Assembly (NCBI GenBank): GCA_937957915.1
Contig: CALGNZ010000075.1
Span: 1 to 58,341, forward strand
DNA length: 58,341 bases
Source of the DNA: an uncultured Granulosicoccaceae bacterium
GTDB taxonomy: Bacteria; Pseudomonadota; Gammaproteobacteria; Granulosicoccales; Granulosicoccaceae
Direction of reading: 5' to 3'
The notes beneath the pieces were generated by a model. It was not told the origin of the DNA. It saw nothing but the letters and a program-made list of their open reading frames with translations, and ran no database searches. Both the position numbers and the translations under genes were made by a program. Every line of letters begins with the position of its first letter. Position 1 is the first letter of the stretch. This document shows, piece after piece, positions 10,141-18,734 of the stretch.

Positions 10141-13100
10141 GTGAATCAAACTCGTCGAAAAATAGAACGTATCCTCGTTGCCAATCGCAGTGAAATCGCA
10201 ATTCGTGTATTTCGCAGCGCCCACGAACTAGGCATGCAGGCTATTGCCATTTACAGCCACGAAGATCGCTATGCATTGCATCGGTTCCAGGCTGATGAAG
10301 CGTATCAGGTGGGTGTGCCGGGTGAGCCCATTCGCAGTTACCTTGATATAGAAGCGATACTGGCACTGGCCCTAAAGCACGACATCGATGCTATTCATCC
10401 GGGTTATGGTTTCTTGTCGGAAAATCCGGAGTTTGCCCGTCGCTGCAGAGAAGAGGGCATCATCTTTATCGGCCCTGCAACCGACACGCTCGATGCACTG
10501 GGCGATAAAACCTCGGCGCGTCAGTTGGCCGAAAAAGCCGGTGTGCCTGTACTTGGTGGCAGCAAAAAAGCGATCAAGACGCCGGCTGCCGGATTGAAAG
10601 AAGCGAAAAAAACCGGCTTCCCGATCATGCTGAAAGCGGCGCATGGCGGCGGTGGCCGCGGCATGCGTGTGGTGCACAAGGAAAGTGAATTCATTGAATC
10701 GCTGGAGGCATCACAGCGGGAGTCGTTTGCGGCGTTCGGCAGCAAAGATGTGTTTATCGAAAACTTCGTTGGCAATGCCAGACACATCGAAGTGCAAATA
10801 CTTGGCGACAGCCATGGCAACCTGGTGCATCTCTATGAACGCGATTGCTCGGTTCAGCGTCGTTATCAAAAGGTCGTCGAGATAGCACCTGCACCTGATC
10901 TGGACCCTGAGCTGCGTAACCAAATCTGTGACGCGGCCTGTGCTATCGCTAACAGTGCCAACTATGAAAACGCAGGTACCGTTGAATTTCTGGTAGATGC
11001 CGACAGTGGTAAATTTTTCTTTATTGAGGTAAACCCGCGTATTCAGGTTGAACATACAGTGACCGAAGAGGTCACCGGGCTTGATCTGATCAGAGCGCAA
11101 ATACTGGTGGCGCAAGGTGAGAAACTGTCTGGTGCTGCCATTGGCATCGACGGGCAAGATAGTATTTCGACGATTGGATTTGCGTTGCAGTGTCGGGTTA
11201 CAACGGAAGACCCGACCAATAGCTTTATGCCTGATTACGGTCGTATTAGTCAGTATCGATCTGCCAGTGGTATTGGTATACGGCTGGATGCAGGCAGTGC
11301 ATTTGTTGGTGCGGTTGTCACTCCGTACTACGATTCTATGCTGGTGAAAATCAGCGCGCGTGGTAAAAACTTCGAGCGTGCAGTGGTGCGTATGCGCCGG
11401 GCTCTCAACGAATTCCGTGTACGTGGTGTCAAAACCAACATACCGTTTTTGTTGCGTCTGCTTGATGACCCGATTTTTCGAGCCGGCCAATGCGATACCC
11501 GTTTTATAGATAATACGCCTTCGCTGTTTGATTTTACCGACAAGCCCAGTCGTGCGAGCCGGGTGCTCGCCTATATTGCGGATACAGTAGTCAATGGCAA
11601 TGAACTGGTGAAGGACAGGCCGGTGTCTCGTCGTTTCGACTCAGTGCCGGTGCCGCCACAGGTAGCGCCGCTTGATCTGTCTCAGAGTCCCCCGCAAGGA
11701 ACTCGCGACATCTTTAAAAAACTGGGAGCAGAAGAATTCAGTCAGTGGATTCTGAAACAAAAACCGCTACTGCTTACCGATACAACCTTCCGCGATGCAC
11801 ATCAGTCATTATTTGCAACCCGTATGCGCACGGCGGATATGAAAAATATTGCCGGCAGTTATGCACATCATTGCAGCGATCTCTTTTCTATAGAGATGTG
11901 GGGCGGCGCAACCTTTGACACTTCAATGCGCTTTTTGAAAGAAGATCCGTGGCAGCGGCTCGAGCTCCTGCGTGAGCAAATTCCGAATATTCTGTTCCAG
12001 TGCCTGGTTCGATCATCGAGTGTTGTGGGTTACGTTAACTACCCGGACAACGTAGTTAAAGCGTTTATAAAGCAGTCTGTAGACAGTGGCATGGATGTGT
12101 TTCGCGTCTTCGATGCACTTAACTGGGTGCCAAACATGAAAGTTACCATGGAGAGTGTGCAGAAGTATGGTGGTATTTGTGAGGCTTCTATTTGTTACAC
12201 CGGTGATATTCTTAACCCTGAGCGGACCAAGTACACGCTCGATTACTATATTGATCTGGCCCGCCAGTTACAGGACATGGGCGCACACATATTGTGTATC
12301 AAGGATATGGGAGGGCTGTGTAAACCCGAAGCTGCAGTGTTGTTGACCAAGGCGTTGAAAAGTGAACTCGATATTCCGATTCACTTTCATACCCATGATA
12401 CCGCCGGTATTCAGGCGGCCGCCATTCTAAATGCCGCCGATGTAAAGCTCGACATAGCAGATGTTGCAATGGCGCCATTGTCGGGTGGCACATCGCAACC
12501 CAACCTGAACACCATCGTTGAGTCACTTCGTTTTGGCCGACGCAAGTCCGGACTCGATACCACAGCACTCGATAGCATTGCCGATTACTGGCGCCTGGTC
12601 AGAGATTTCTACACACCGTTTGAGAGTGAAACATTGCCTGCTACGGCAGATTTATATCGCCATGAAATGCCTGGTGGCCAATACACCAACCTTTATGAAC
12701 AGGCTCGTGCGCTCGGGCTTGCTGACCAATGGACTACGGTCTGTGAAACGTATGCATCAGTTAATCAGTTATTCGGCGATCTGGTGAAAGTTACACCAAC
12801 GTCCAAGGTGGTTGGAGATATGGCCTTGTTTATGGTGGCCAATGATCTTGACGTGGATGATGTGATGGACAAGGATCGAGAACTGGCTTTCCCCAACTCG
12901 GTGGTGGATTTATTCAAAGGCATGATGGGTAAGCCTTATCAGGGGTTTCCCAGGAAAGTACAACAACGAATTCTCAGAGGCGAGAAGCCACTCAAGGGCA
13001 GGCCCGGCAGTACGTTACCAGCGGTAGATTTCGCTGCAGTGATTCAAGAGCTGAAGGGCAAGGGGCGGGAAGATGCCGACTTGAAAGATGCCATCGCCAG

Positions 13101-13608
13101 TGTGTTATACCCGGCCGTATTCGATGACCTGGTCACTCATCAGAATAGTTATGACGACACCAGTTCACTGCCAACACCGGTGTTTTTCTACGGGTTGCGA
13201 CCTGGTGAGGAGATAGTGATAGATGAGGAGCGTGGGCAAGCGTTAATCATTAAATACCTGACAATGAGCGACGCCCATGAAGATGGCCGAAGAACAGTAT
13301 TTTTCGAAGTTAATGGCCAACCCCGTGAAGTTCGCGTGGCGGATCGACAACTGGCATCAGCGGTCGAGTCGCATCGAATGGCTGATCCTGCGAATGACAG
13401 TCACGTTGCGGCGGCGATGCCCGGCATGGTGGTGAATGTGGCAATCGCTGTTGGCGACAAGGTTGAGAAAGGTCAGGCGCTGATGGTGCTCGAAGCGATG
13501 AAAATGGAATCGACTTTGTACGCCGAGAAATCGGGAAAGGTTGATGATATCTATGTGCATGCGGGCAGCCAGATAGAGACAGGTGAGCTACTGGCGTTAA
13601 TCGACTAG
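10141..13608 (+). CDS. pyc: Pyruvate carboxylase, single-chain
   Basis: This biotin enzyme carboxylates pyruvate to oxaloacetate with ATP and bicarbonate. The 1155-residue chain has all modules in order: biotin carboxylase with ATP-grasp HGGGGRGMRVV and the FIEVNPRIQVEHTVTE signature; carboxyltransferase with LTDTTFRDAHQS, the metal-site HFHTHDT and the CIKDMGG lysine loop; allosteric linker; and C-terminal biotin carrier with EAMKMES (biotinyl Lys1121). The start is GTG 10141 with AGGAC upstream. Full-length PYC beside ppsA-type gluconeogenesis genes suggests anaplerosis during growth on organic acids. No biotin ligase or regulator is adjacent. Confidence 0.97.
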   Translation: MNQTRRKIERILVANRSEIAIRVFRSAHELGMQAIAIYSHEDRYALHRFQADEAYQVGVPGEPIRSYLDIEAILALALKHDIDAIHPGYGFLSENPEFARRCREEGIIFIGPATDTLDALGDKTSARQLAEKAGVPVLGGSKKAIKTPAAGLKEAKKTGFPIMLKAAHGGGGRGMRVVHKESEFIESLEASQRESFAAFGSKDVFIENFVGNARHIEVQILGDSHGNLVHLYERDCSVQRRYQKVVEIAPAPDLDPELRNQICDAACAIANSANYENAGTVEFLVDADSGKFFFIEVNPRIQVEHTVTEEVTGLDLIRAQILVAQGEKLSGAAIGIDGQDSISTIGFALQCRVTTEDPTNSFMPDYGRISQYRSASGIGIRLDAGSAFVGAVVTPYYDSMLVKISARGKNFERAVVRMRRALNEFRVRGVKTNIPFLLRLLDDPIFRAGQCDTRFIDNTPSLFDFTDKPSRASRVLAYIADTVVNGNELVKDRPVSRRFDSVPVPPQVAPLDLSQSPPQGTRDIFKKLGAEEFSQWILKQKPLLLTDTTFRDAHQSLFATRMRTADMKNIAGSYAHHCSDLFSIEMWGGATFDTSMRFLKEDPWQRLELLREQIPNILFQCLVRSSSVVGYVNYPDNVVKAFIKQSVDSGMDVFRVFDALNWVPNMKVTMESVQKYGGICEASICYTGDILNPERTKYTLDYYIDLARQLQDMGAHILCIKDMGGLCKPEAAVLLTKALKSELDIPIHFHTHDTAGIQAAAILNAADVKLDIADVAMAPLSGGTSQPNLNTIVESLRFGRRKSGLDTTALDSIADYWRLVRDFYTPFESETLPATADLYRHEMPGGQYTNLYEQARALGLADQWTTVCETYASVNQLFGDLVKVTPTSKVVGDMALFMVANDLDVDDVMDKDRELAFPNSVVDLFKGMMGKPYQGFPRKVQQRILRGEKPLKGRPGSTLPAVDFAAVIQELKGKGREDADLKDAIASVLYPAVFDDLVTHQNSYDDTSSLPTPVFFYGLRPGEEIVIDEERGQALIIKYLTMSDAHEDGRRTVFFEVNGQPREVRVADRQLASAVESHRMADPANDSHVAAAMPGMVVNVAIAVGDKVEKGQALMVLEAMKMESTLYAEKSGKVDDIYVHAGSQIETGELLALID

Positions 13609-13977
13609 GGAGGTTATGGCCTGGCGGGCGGTTGGCTTTACAAGTATGACATCCCTGCCAGGGCGCATTTTTTTAGAAAGACCAAAAACGAAGCAAAAAA
13701 ACATGTCCTTCAGGCGGAGTCACTTTTTTTCTTTGTCATCTCGGGCGAGGAGTGACCCAAAGAGTTTCTGCGACTGGACGTCGGGTGTTGGTGAGCGACG
13801 CGAACCACACCAATCCTAAGTGGCCTGCATTCTAATTTTCTTACCAGATCACTCACTGTAGTATCTGCCTGAAAATGTTTAAACGCAGAAAATATCTGAC
13901 GTTTATAGTTTGTGAGTCTGTTAGCAAACAGGCTATCGAATATGAGATAGCCACAGCCATGAGACTGAGCGACAGCT
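13609..13977. other. Intergenic stretch, no gene seen
   Basis: I find no convincing coding frame. A 7-bp perfect stem (GGCTATC/GATAGCC) lies about 30 bases before the acetyltransferase start and could influence its translation. T-rich runs near 13730 might end transcription from pyc, but no good stem accompanies them. Confidence 0.5.
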
Positions 13978-14412
13978 ATGCATATACGGGTATTTGAGGG
14001 CAGTGATACAGAAGCAGTAATTGAGCTGTGGAACAAAAGCGGTTTGCTGCGCCCGTGGAATGACCCGCAACTCGATATATTGCGCAAGCAATCAGTCGGG
14101 GCGGATCTCTTTCTTGTTTGTGAGCAGGGTGGCCGGATTATCGGTACCGTGATGGGTGGCTATGATGGTCATCGTGGCTGGATGAATTATTTGGCTGTAG
14201 ACCCGGAGCACCGTCAGGGCGGATGTGGCAGGGCTATTATTTCGTCACTGGAGCGCCGGCTGATAGCGGTAGGTTGCCCGAAAATTAATTTGCAGGTCAG
14301 AACTGATAATACGTCGGTAATCGAATTCTACAAGCGAGTGGGTTACACGGTTGACGAGGTGTCCAGTATGGGTAAGCGATTGATAGCTGACTCAGTGCCC
14401 GGTCAATATTGA
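13978..14412 (+). CDS. ypeA: GNAT acetyltransferase, YpeA family
   Basis: This 144-residue protein matches the small YpeA group of GNAT N-acetyltransferases. It has an N-terminal beta strand followed by ELWNKSGLLRPWNDP, motif A for acetyl-CoA (VDPEHRQGGCGRAII, Q/R-x-x-G-x-G/A with a Cys in the loop) and the C-terminal FYKRVGY. The acceptor substrate is unknown. It starts at ATG 13978 without a strong ribosome site. It is followed 52 bp later by the DksA-like gene on the same strand. Confidence 0.85.
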   Translation: MHIRVFEGSDTEAVIELWNKSGLLRPWNDPQLDILRKQSVGADLFLVCEQGGRIIGTVMGGYDGHRGWMNYLAVDPEHRQGGCGRAIISSLERRLIAVGCPKINLQVRTDNTSVIEFYKRVGYTVDEVSSMGKRLIADSVPGQY

Positions 14413-14464
14413 CTGTCACCAGGTACTCAGGCAATTTATTGAGTTTGGCAGAGGTTAACGGCCC

Positions 14465-14818
14465 ATGTCCGATACAGGCGACGAGGACCGCTTTTGGCGG
14501 CAACTGATCAACCAGCATATAGAAGCGCTTGCGGGTCAGGATTCATCAGCACGTGAGAGTGCCGGTACCGTTGAGCTGGATCAAAGCAGGGTAGGCAGGT
14601 TGTCGCGAATGGATGCGTTACAAACACAGGCAATGCAACAAGAGGTATTACGACGTAACAGTCGGCAACTGCTTGAATTGCGCAAGGCCGAAAAAAGACT
14701 TGACGCTGATACCTTTGGCTACTGCGATGAGTGTGGCGAAAACATAGCTCGTGGCAGGCTGGAACTCAACCCCGCGGTTACCTTGTGTATTGGCTGTGCT
14801 GAGAAGGCAGAGGGTTAG
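14465..14818 (+). CDS. DksA/TraR-family C4 zinc-finger protein
   Basis: The 117-residue protein ends in a four-cysteine zinc finger, YCDECGENIARGRL ... LCIGCAEKAEG (C-x2-C-x17-C-x2-C), preceded by a helical region rich in charged residues (MDALQTQAMQQEVLRRNS). Such proteins can bind RNA polymerase through the secondary channel; true DksA is longer (about 150 residues) and has a DxxDxA tip that I do not see here. It is therefore a DksA-like paralogue rather than DksA itself. AGAGG lies about 10 bases before ATG 14465. Confidence 0.85.
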   Translation: MSDTGDEDRFWRQLINQHIEALAGQDSSARESAGTVELDQSRVGRLSRMDALQTQAMQQEVLRRNSRQLLELRKAEKRLDADTFGYCDECGENIARGRLELNPAVTLCIGCAEKAEG

Positions 14819-15870
14819 CGAAACTGCGAAACAATTTGTATGAGAAATAAGTTTTTTTATTCCTGGTCTTTGTATTTGAGCTAACACACAGTTTCGTCTT
14901 GTCGTCCTGATGGCAAGTGTTGTTCGTGCACAAGAATTGCTCCATGAGAATTGTCTCGAACCAGTATCTATTTTGAATTCAATACCATTTCAACAACAGC
15001 CAATCTCTTCATGTCACCGGTTGCTATGCCCCGGTATTGTTTTTTTGGATAGCGATAACGCTCAATCACTGGCAGACAAAGAGCGCTCATGGCTTGCTAC
15101 GGCTTTTCGCTGTACCCTGCACTTTCGAATTACCTTTCAGTACCTTGTCTGCGTTTAATTTTACTAGCTTTCTCTGACACGTCCGTGATTTTTTGCAGGC
15201 AAAATTGCTGCGGAAAAGATACAGGCAAATAGGCCGCGCGCACGAATAAATATAACAAGCGCAGTTCTGCGACACACACGGAAAGTGTTGCTTCGACTGC
15301 CTGACTCAGGTCAGGCAGTATTTATCTGGTGTGCTCACGATCTTGCACCATTCCACCTGTTGGCGCGACTTCGCTTTATTTGTTATACCGCGGTCTGTGA
15401 TACCGCGCGTTGGACTGTCTGTTCTAGCAGGCTTGAAGGGAGATTGTGGTGCAATGTCTGGCTGCGCAGAATGCTTTGCAGCAGTCGCTTATCGTTGAAT
15501 CTTTCACTCCCAGTGGCAGGTACAGTCGATACTGATGTCCATTGTCATCACAGCATGGTTCGTTGCGGAACCACACCCAGATTTCGATACCCCACAGCGG
15601 ATCGGCTCTGCAATCGTGATTGACAACAAAGCGAAATTGCTCGTGGATGATGGTTCTGCGCTGACCGTTCATAGAAGGAGTATAGGTGAGTTGTGTCATT
15701 TTGCTGCCACAGTGTCGGAATATGGCTGACACGCAAATCGCGGCACCCCTTTGCAAATGGACGACATCCTGCCGGCACCGGTACGGTTGTTGCGTTGCGT
15801 GGGCGGTCGGCTGACAAAGGCGGCTCGGTGATATCCCAATCTGTTTTTTGTAATTTATTCAGGAATTTCC
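14819..15870. other. ~1-kb stretch without a confident gene
   Basis: No homology-recognisable gene is visible. A perfect 9-bp stem (CTGCCTGAC/GTCAGGCAG, loop TCAG) sits at 15297-15318. Two overlapping opposite-strand frames look mildly protein-like and cannot be separated by eye: a plus frame at 15535-15729 (64 codons) and a minus frame at 15424-15697 (about 90 codons, containing NGQRRTIIHEQF and GIEIWVWFRNEP). Neither has a clear ribosome site. The rest is probably regulatory or decayed sequence. Confidence 0.4.
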
Positions 15871-16596
15871 ATGGGAATAAGAACAAACGCGCTGATTTTC
15901 CCTGCTGGTGTATTGATGACGCTGGCACTGGTCGCTTGTAGCGATACCAGTGGATTATCTGTCACTAAAAATACCAATACTGATATTGATGTTACGTCGA
16001 ACCACACGGCCCATACTGACGTTGAACAGGGTATCTGGCCACCGCAGCCACTTGGAATTACCAATATAGAAGGCTATCCGGCCAGCGCACGCAGTGGTGC
16101 GGAGCAAAGCGTTATAGACTCGGCACGGCGCGCTTTGATGAATAACCCTGAGACCAGAGAGGTGCTGGGGAATAACTATCGACAGTTTGATGGGTCGCTT
16201 GGCAGCGGCAAAAGCGATATCACTGCGAGCTTTCTATTTTACAACTACCTCAATAATACGACCATTGAAGCGCGTTTGACCCGAGCGGGTAACGTTGTGA
16301 ATGAGGTGTTTCCCGCCAGTGAGTGGCAGCCACCGGAGCACAGTGACGAAGTGGTTGAAGCTATCGCGCTTGGTCAGGCAAGTCTTGCGGAAAATGGCTA
16401 TGAAACTGCCGGTCTGGAAGGGACTGCCATGCTTGCCTTTCCGCAGATAAGTCAAATTGCCAGTACAGACCGCCACTATTATTCGGAACGGTTACTGTAC
16501 GTAACGTTTGGGCAGGGGGACGGTGCGATACCAGTGTATAGCGCACTCGTGAATTTGAGTAACGGTTCAGTGACCGAAAGTGGTCTGGTGAGATAG
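15871..16596 (+). CDS. Lipoprotein resembling copper amine oxidase N2-N3 domains
   Basis: The 241-residue product has a lipoprotein signal peptide with lipobox LVAC (lipidated Cys23), so it should sit in a cell envelope membrane. The mature part has two alpha/beta modules. The first includes ITASFLFYNYLNNTTIEARL and runs on to NEVFPASEWQPPEHSDE. The second includes SERLLYVTF followed by AIPVYSALVNLSNGSV. The pattern of strands, the WxPP turn and the closing V-x-L-x-x-G-x-V strand recall the N2 and N3 domains of copper amine oxidases. The next gene resembles the catalytic domain of the same enzymes and overlaps it, which is the main support. The homology call is by eye and unverified. Confidence 0.6.
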   Translation: MGIRTNALIFPAGVLMTLALVACSDTSGLSVTKNTNTDIDVTSNHTAHTDVEQGIWPPQPLGITNIEGYPASARSGAEQSVIDSARRALMNNPETREVLGNNYRQFDGSLGSGKSDITASFLFYNYLNNTTIEARLTRAGNVVNEVFPASEWQPPEHSDEVVEAIALGQASLAENGYETAGLEGTAMLAFPQISQIASTDRHYYSERLLYVTFGQGDGAIPVYSALVNLSNGSVTESGLVR

Positions 16597-16598
16597 TG

Positions 16599-18422
16599 AT
16601 GAAAATAGTAAGTATATTAATCGCTGCACTATCGATCGCAGGTGTATCCAGTGGGCACGCTGCGGACGTAGACTGGGAAGGCTGGAGCTTTGACTACAGT
16701 ACCAGTAGCAATTCATCCGGGCTGGTGCTAACCAATGTCAGCTACAACGGAGAGCTTGTTCTCGGTAAAGCGAGCATGCCCGTGATGCGAGTGGAGTATG
16801 AAAACGATATTTGTGGCCCCTACGCAGACATATTGTCTTCTTCAAGACTCAAGCCCGCCAATACCGGAGCACCCAACGATTTCTGTGACAACCAGTCTGT
16901 GTGTCGTCGGAGCTTTACGCAGGACGGTGAAAAGAAGTTTGAAATCGGTTCCAACTGGCAGATCGGTGAATATCAAATCTACCAAACCTATTACTTCAGC
17001 GAGAATGGCACTATCGACTCGCGCGTCTATAGCCGGGGGCTGCAGTGCATAATTGATCATGGCCACCATGCGCACTGGATGTTTGATTTTGATATCGGTG
17101 ATTCAGAAAACGACAGGATATTACGCGGTGATTCAGAGCTGCAGCCAACGGAGTTCAATGATCTGACTGCTAACGTGACGCACTGGACGATTGAAGACCC
17201 TGCCAGTACCACCAGGGTTAAGCTGATTCCGAGTGAAGATGATGGTGAGCCAGATAACTTTTCGCAGTGGGACGCTGCTGGTCGAAAATTCAATAGCAAT
17301 GAAGTAGGCCGCTGGCGGCTTGGTGCTCGCGGAGAGATCGGCGACAACTTTATGAACCCGGCCGAGAGCATTGACGGCGAAGATCTGGTGATGTGGTATG
17401 TATCGCACTTACCTCACAGGGCGAGCGAAGGTGCTAGTATCTGGCATTCGTCCGGGCCTCGTATAGAGGTTATCACCAGTGATGACCCGATTACTCCCGA
17501 GCCCCCGACACCAGAGCCCCCAGCACCAGAGCCACCAGCACCAGAGCCTCAGGGTGACAACCTGTTGGTCAACGGCGGGTTTGAAGACGCGCAGTCACTG
17601 GCCGGTTGGGCAAATTGCGGTGATGCGAGCAAAACTGAAACTATCAGCGCGAGCGCAGAAGGTAGTAGTGCACTGCGAATCTTCGGCGGAGGGTGTTTGT
17701 ATCAGGAAGTGGCGGTGACCCCTGGCACGACTTACAGTCTGAGCTGTGACGCGCAGAGAAGTGGAACCGCGTGGACCATACTCGAGTTTTCGTTTCTGGA
17801 TGCCAACTACGGTGTGCTTGGGTCAAAGGATATGAAACAGGTAAATACCAGTGGTGATTTTAGAAGCTATCAATTTAGCGGGGCGGCGCCAGCTGATGCA
17901 GCTTATGCATTGACGCTGGCTTACAGTGAGGACGACACACTGGTAGATGCCTGTGTACTTGTTGAGGGCGAAGGTACAACTACGGAACCCCCGGAGACGC
18001 CAGCTACAGGCGCAAATTTGTTGAGCAATGGTGGCTTTGAGGACAGTCTCAACAATTGGAATTCGTGTGCAGCGGAAAGTTTACTGTCCGCAACTACCGA
18101 AGCTGACACGGGTGCAGGTGCGCTTGCCGTCAATGGTGGTGGTTGCATCTATCAGGAGTTTTTGGTCACACCCGGGGTGGCCTACAACATGAAGTGCAGG
18201 GCAAAACGAACCGACGAGAGTTTATATACCAGCGCCTCGCTTTCCATGCTCGACAGCAGCTACGCGCCGGTGGATGGCCAGGAATTGCCCGTGCAGTCCA
18301 CAGGCTTTGAAGACTATACGGCCTCGGTAACCGCTACCGATGCAACAATCTTTGGCACAGTGGTGCTGTATAGCGAAAATCCGGGCGTTTTCGACAATTG
18401 TGAGGTTTTGGCCGCTGAGTAG
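16599..18422 (+). CDS. Secreted copper-amine-oxidase-like domain plus two CBM-like modules
   Basis: A Sec signal peptide (cleavage after GHAA, about residue 22) precedes three regions. Residues ~23-295 resemble the copper amine oxidase catalytic domain: GLVLTNVSYNG, then EYQIYQTYYFSENGTI, then HHAHWMFDFDI, then IDGEDLVMWYVSHLPH. By this alignment the copper ligands His157, His159 and His273 and the cofactor-forming Tyr125 are kept, but the usual N-Y-D/E around that Tyr reads E-Y-Q. A Pro/Glu linker (PEPPAPEPP) leads to two repeated ~135-residue modules that each open NLL-x-NGGFE, like carbohydrate-binding or adhesive beta-sandwich modules. ATG 16599 lies two bases past the upstream stop, implying coupled translation. 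It may be active or a non-catalytic relative. Confidence 0.6.
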   Translation: MKIVSILIAALSIAGVSSGHAADVDWEGWSFDYSTSSNSSGLVLTNVSYNGELVLGKASMPVMRVEYENDICGPYADILSSSRLKPANTGAPNDFCDNQSVCRRSFTQDGEKKFEIGSNWQIGEYQIYQTYYFSENGTIDSRVYSRGLQCIIDHGHHAHWMFDFDIGDSENDRILRGDSELQPTEFNDLTANVTHWTIEDPASTTRVKLIPSEDDGEPDNFSQWDAAGRKFNSNEVGRWRLGARGEIGDNFMNPAESIDGEDLVMWYVSHLPHRASEGASIWHSSGPRIEVITSDDPITPEPPTPEPPAPEPPAPEPQGDNLLVNGGFEDAQSLAGWANCGDASKTETISASAEGSSALRIFGGGCLYQEVAVTPGTTYSLSCDAQRSGTAWTILEFSFLDANYGVLGSKDMKQVNTSGDFRSYQFSGAAPADAAYALTLAYSEDDTLVDACVLVEGEGTTTEPPETPATGANLLSNGGFEDSLNNWNSCAAESLLSATTEADTGAGALAVNGGGCIYQEFLVTPGVAYNMKCRAKRTDESLYTSASLSMLDSSYAPVDGQELPVQSTGFEDYTASVTATDATIFGTVVLYSENPGVFDNCEVLAAE

Positions 18423-18734
18423 CGCTGGCGTACTGAGGCCCCGGCTCTAATCCGCACTGGTTGTGCATCCATTCGGTTCACAACCCCGAAGTGCCTGAAT
18501 CAAGTCTGCGCTTCAGAGGCGCAGGCCATCGAAAGCGTTGCCGAGGTTTGTCCGGGGCGCCTGGCTTGCAGGTATTGCAAGGCTGATAAGCAGGCAAAAA
18601 TGTCGGATAACTGACAACCCGCTGTCAGTGGTGTTTATTACAGCCTGTTACCGGCGCATGGTCGTTGTTATCATGAGGCATGCAACGTCACAACAGCACA
18701 TCTAACTGCCAATCTCCATTGGGACTCGACACTG
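18423..18734. other. Intergenic stretch with one hairpin
   Basis: A 7-bp stem ACTGACA/TGTCAGT with a 6-base loop at 18610-18629 is followed by GGTGTTTATT and could terminate transcription from the amine-oxidase-like operon. The remaining sequence up to the polB start shows no gene; it presumably carries the polB promoter. Confidence 0.4.

Noticed and set aside
10711-11490. 259-codon open frame on the minus strand
   Set aside because: It lies wholly antisense to the pyruvate carboxylase biotin-carboxylase domain, has a Thr/Arg-rich non-family translation and no ribosome site.
13672-13740. Intrinsic terminator after pyc
   Set aside because: T runs are present (near 13669 and 13727), but the nearby inverted repeats are too short or have no room for a loop.
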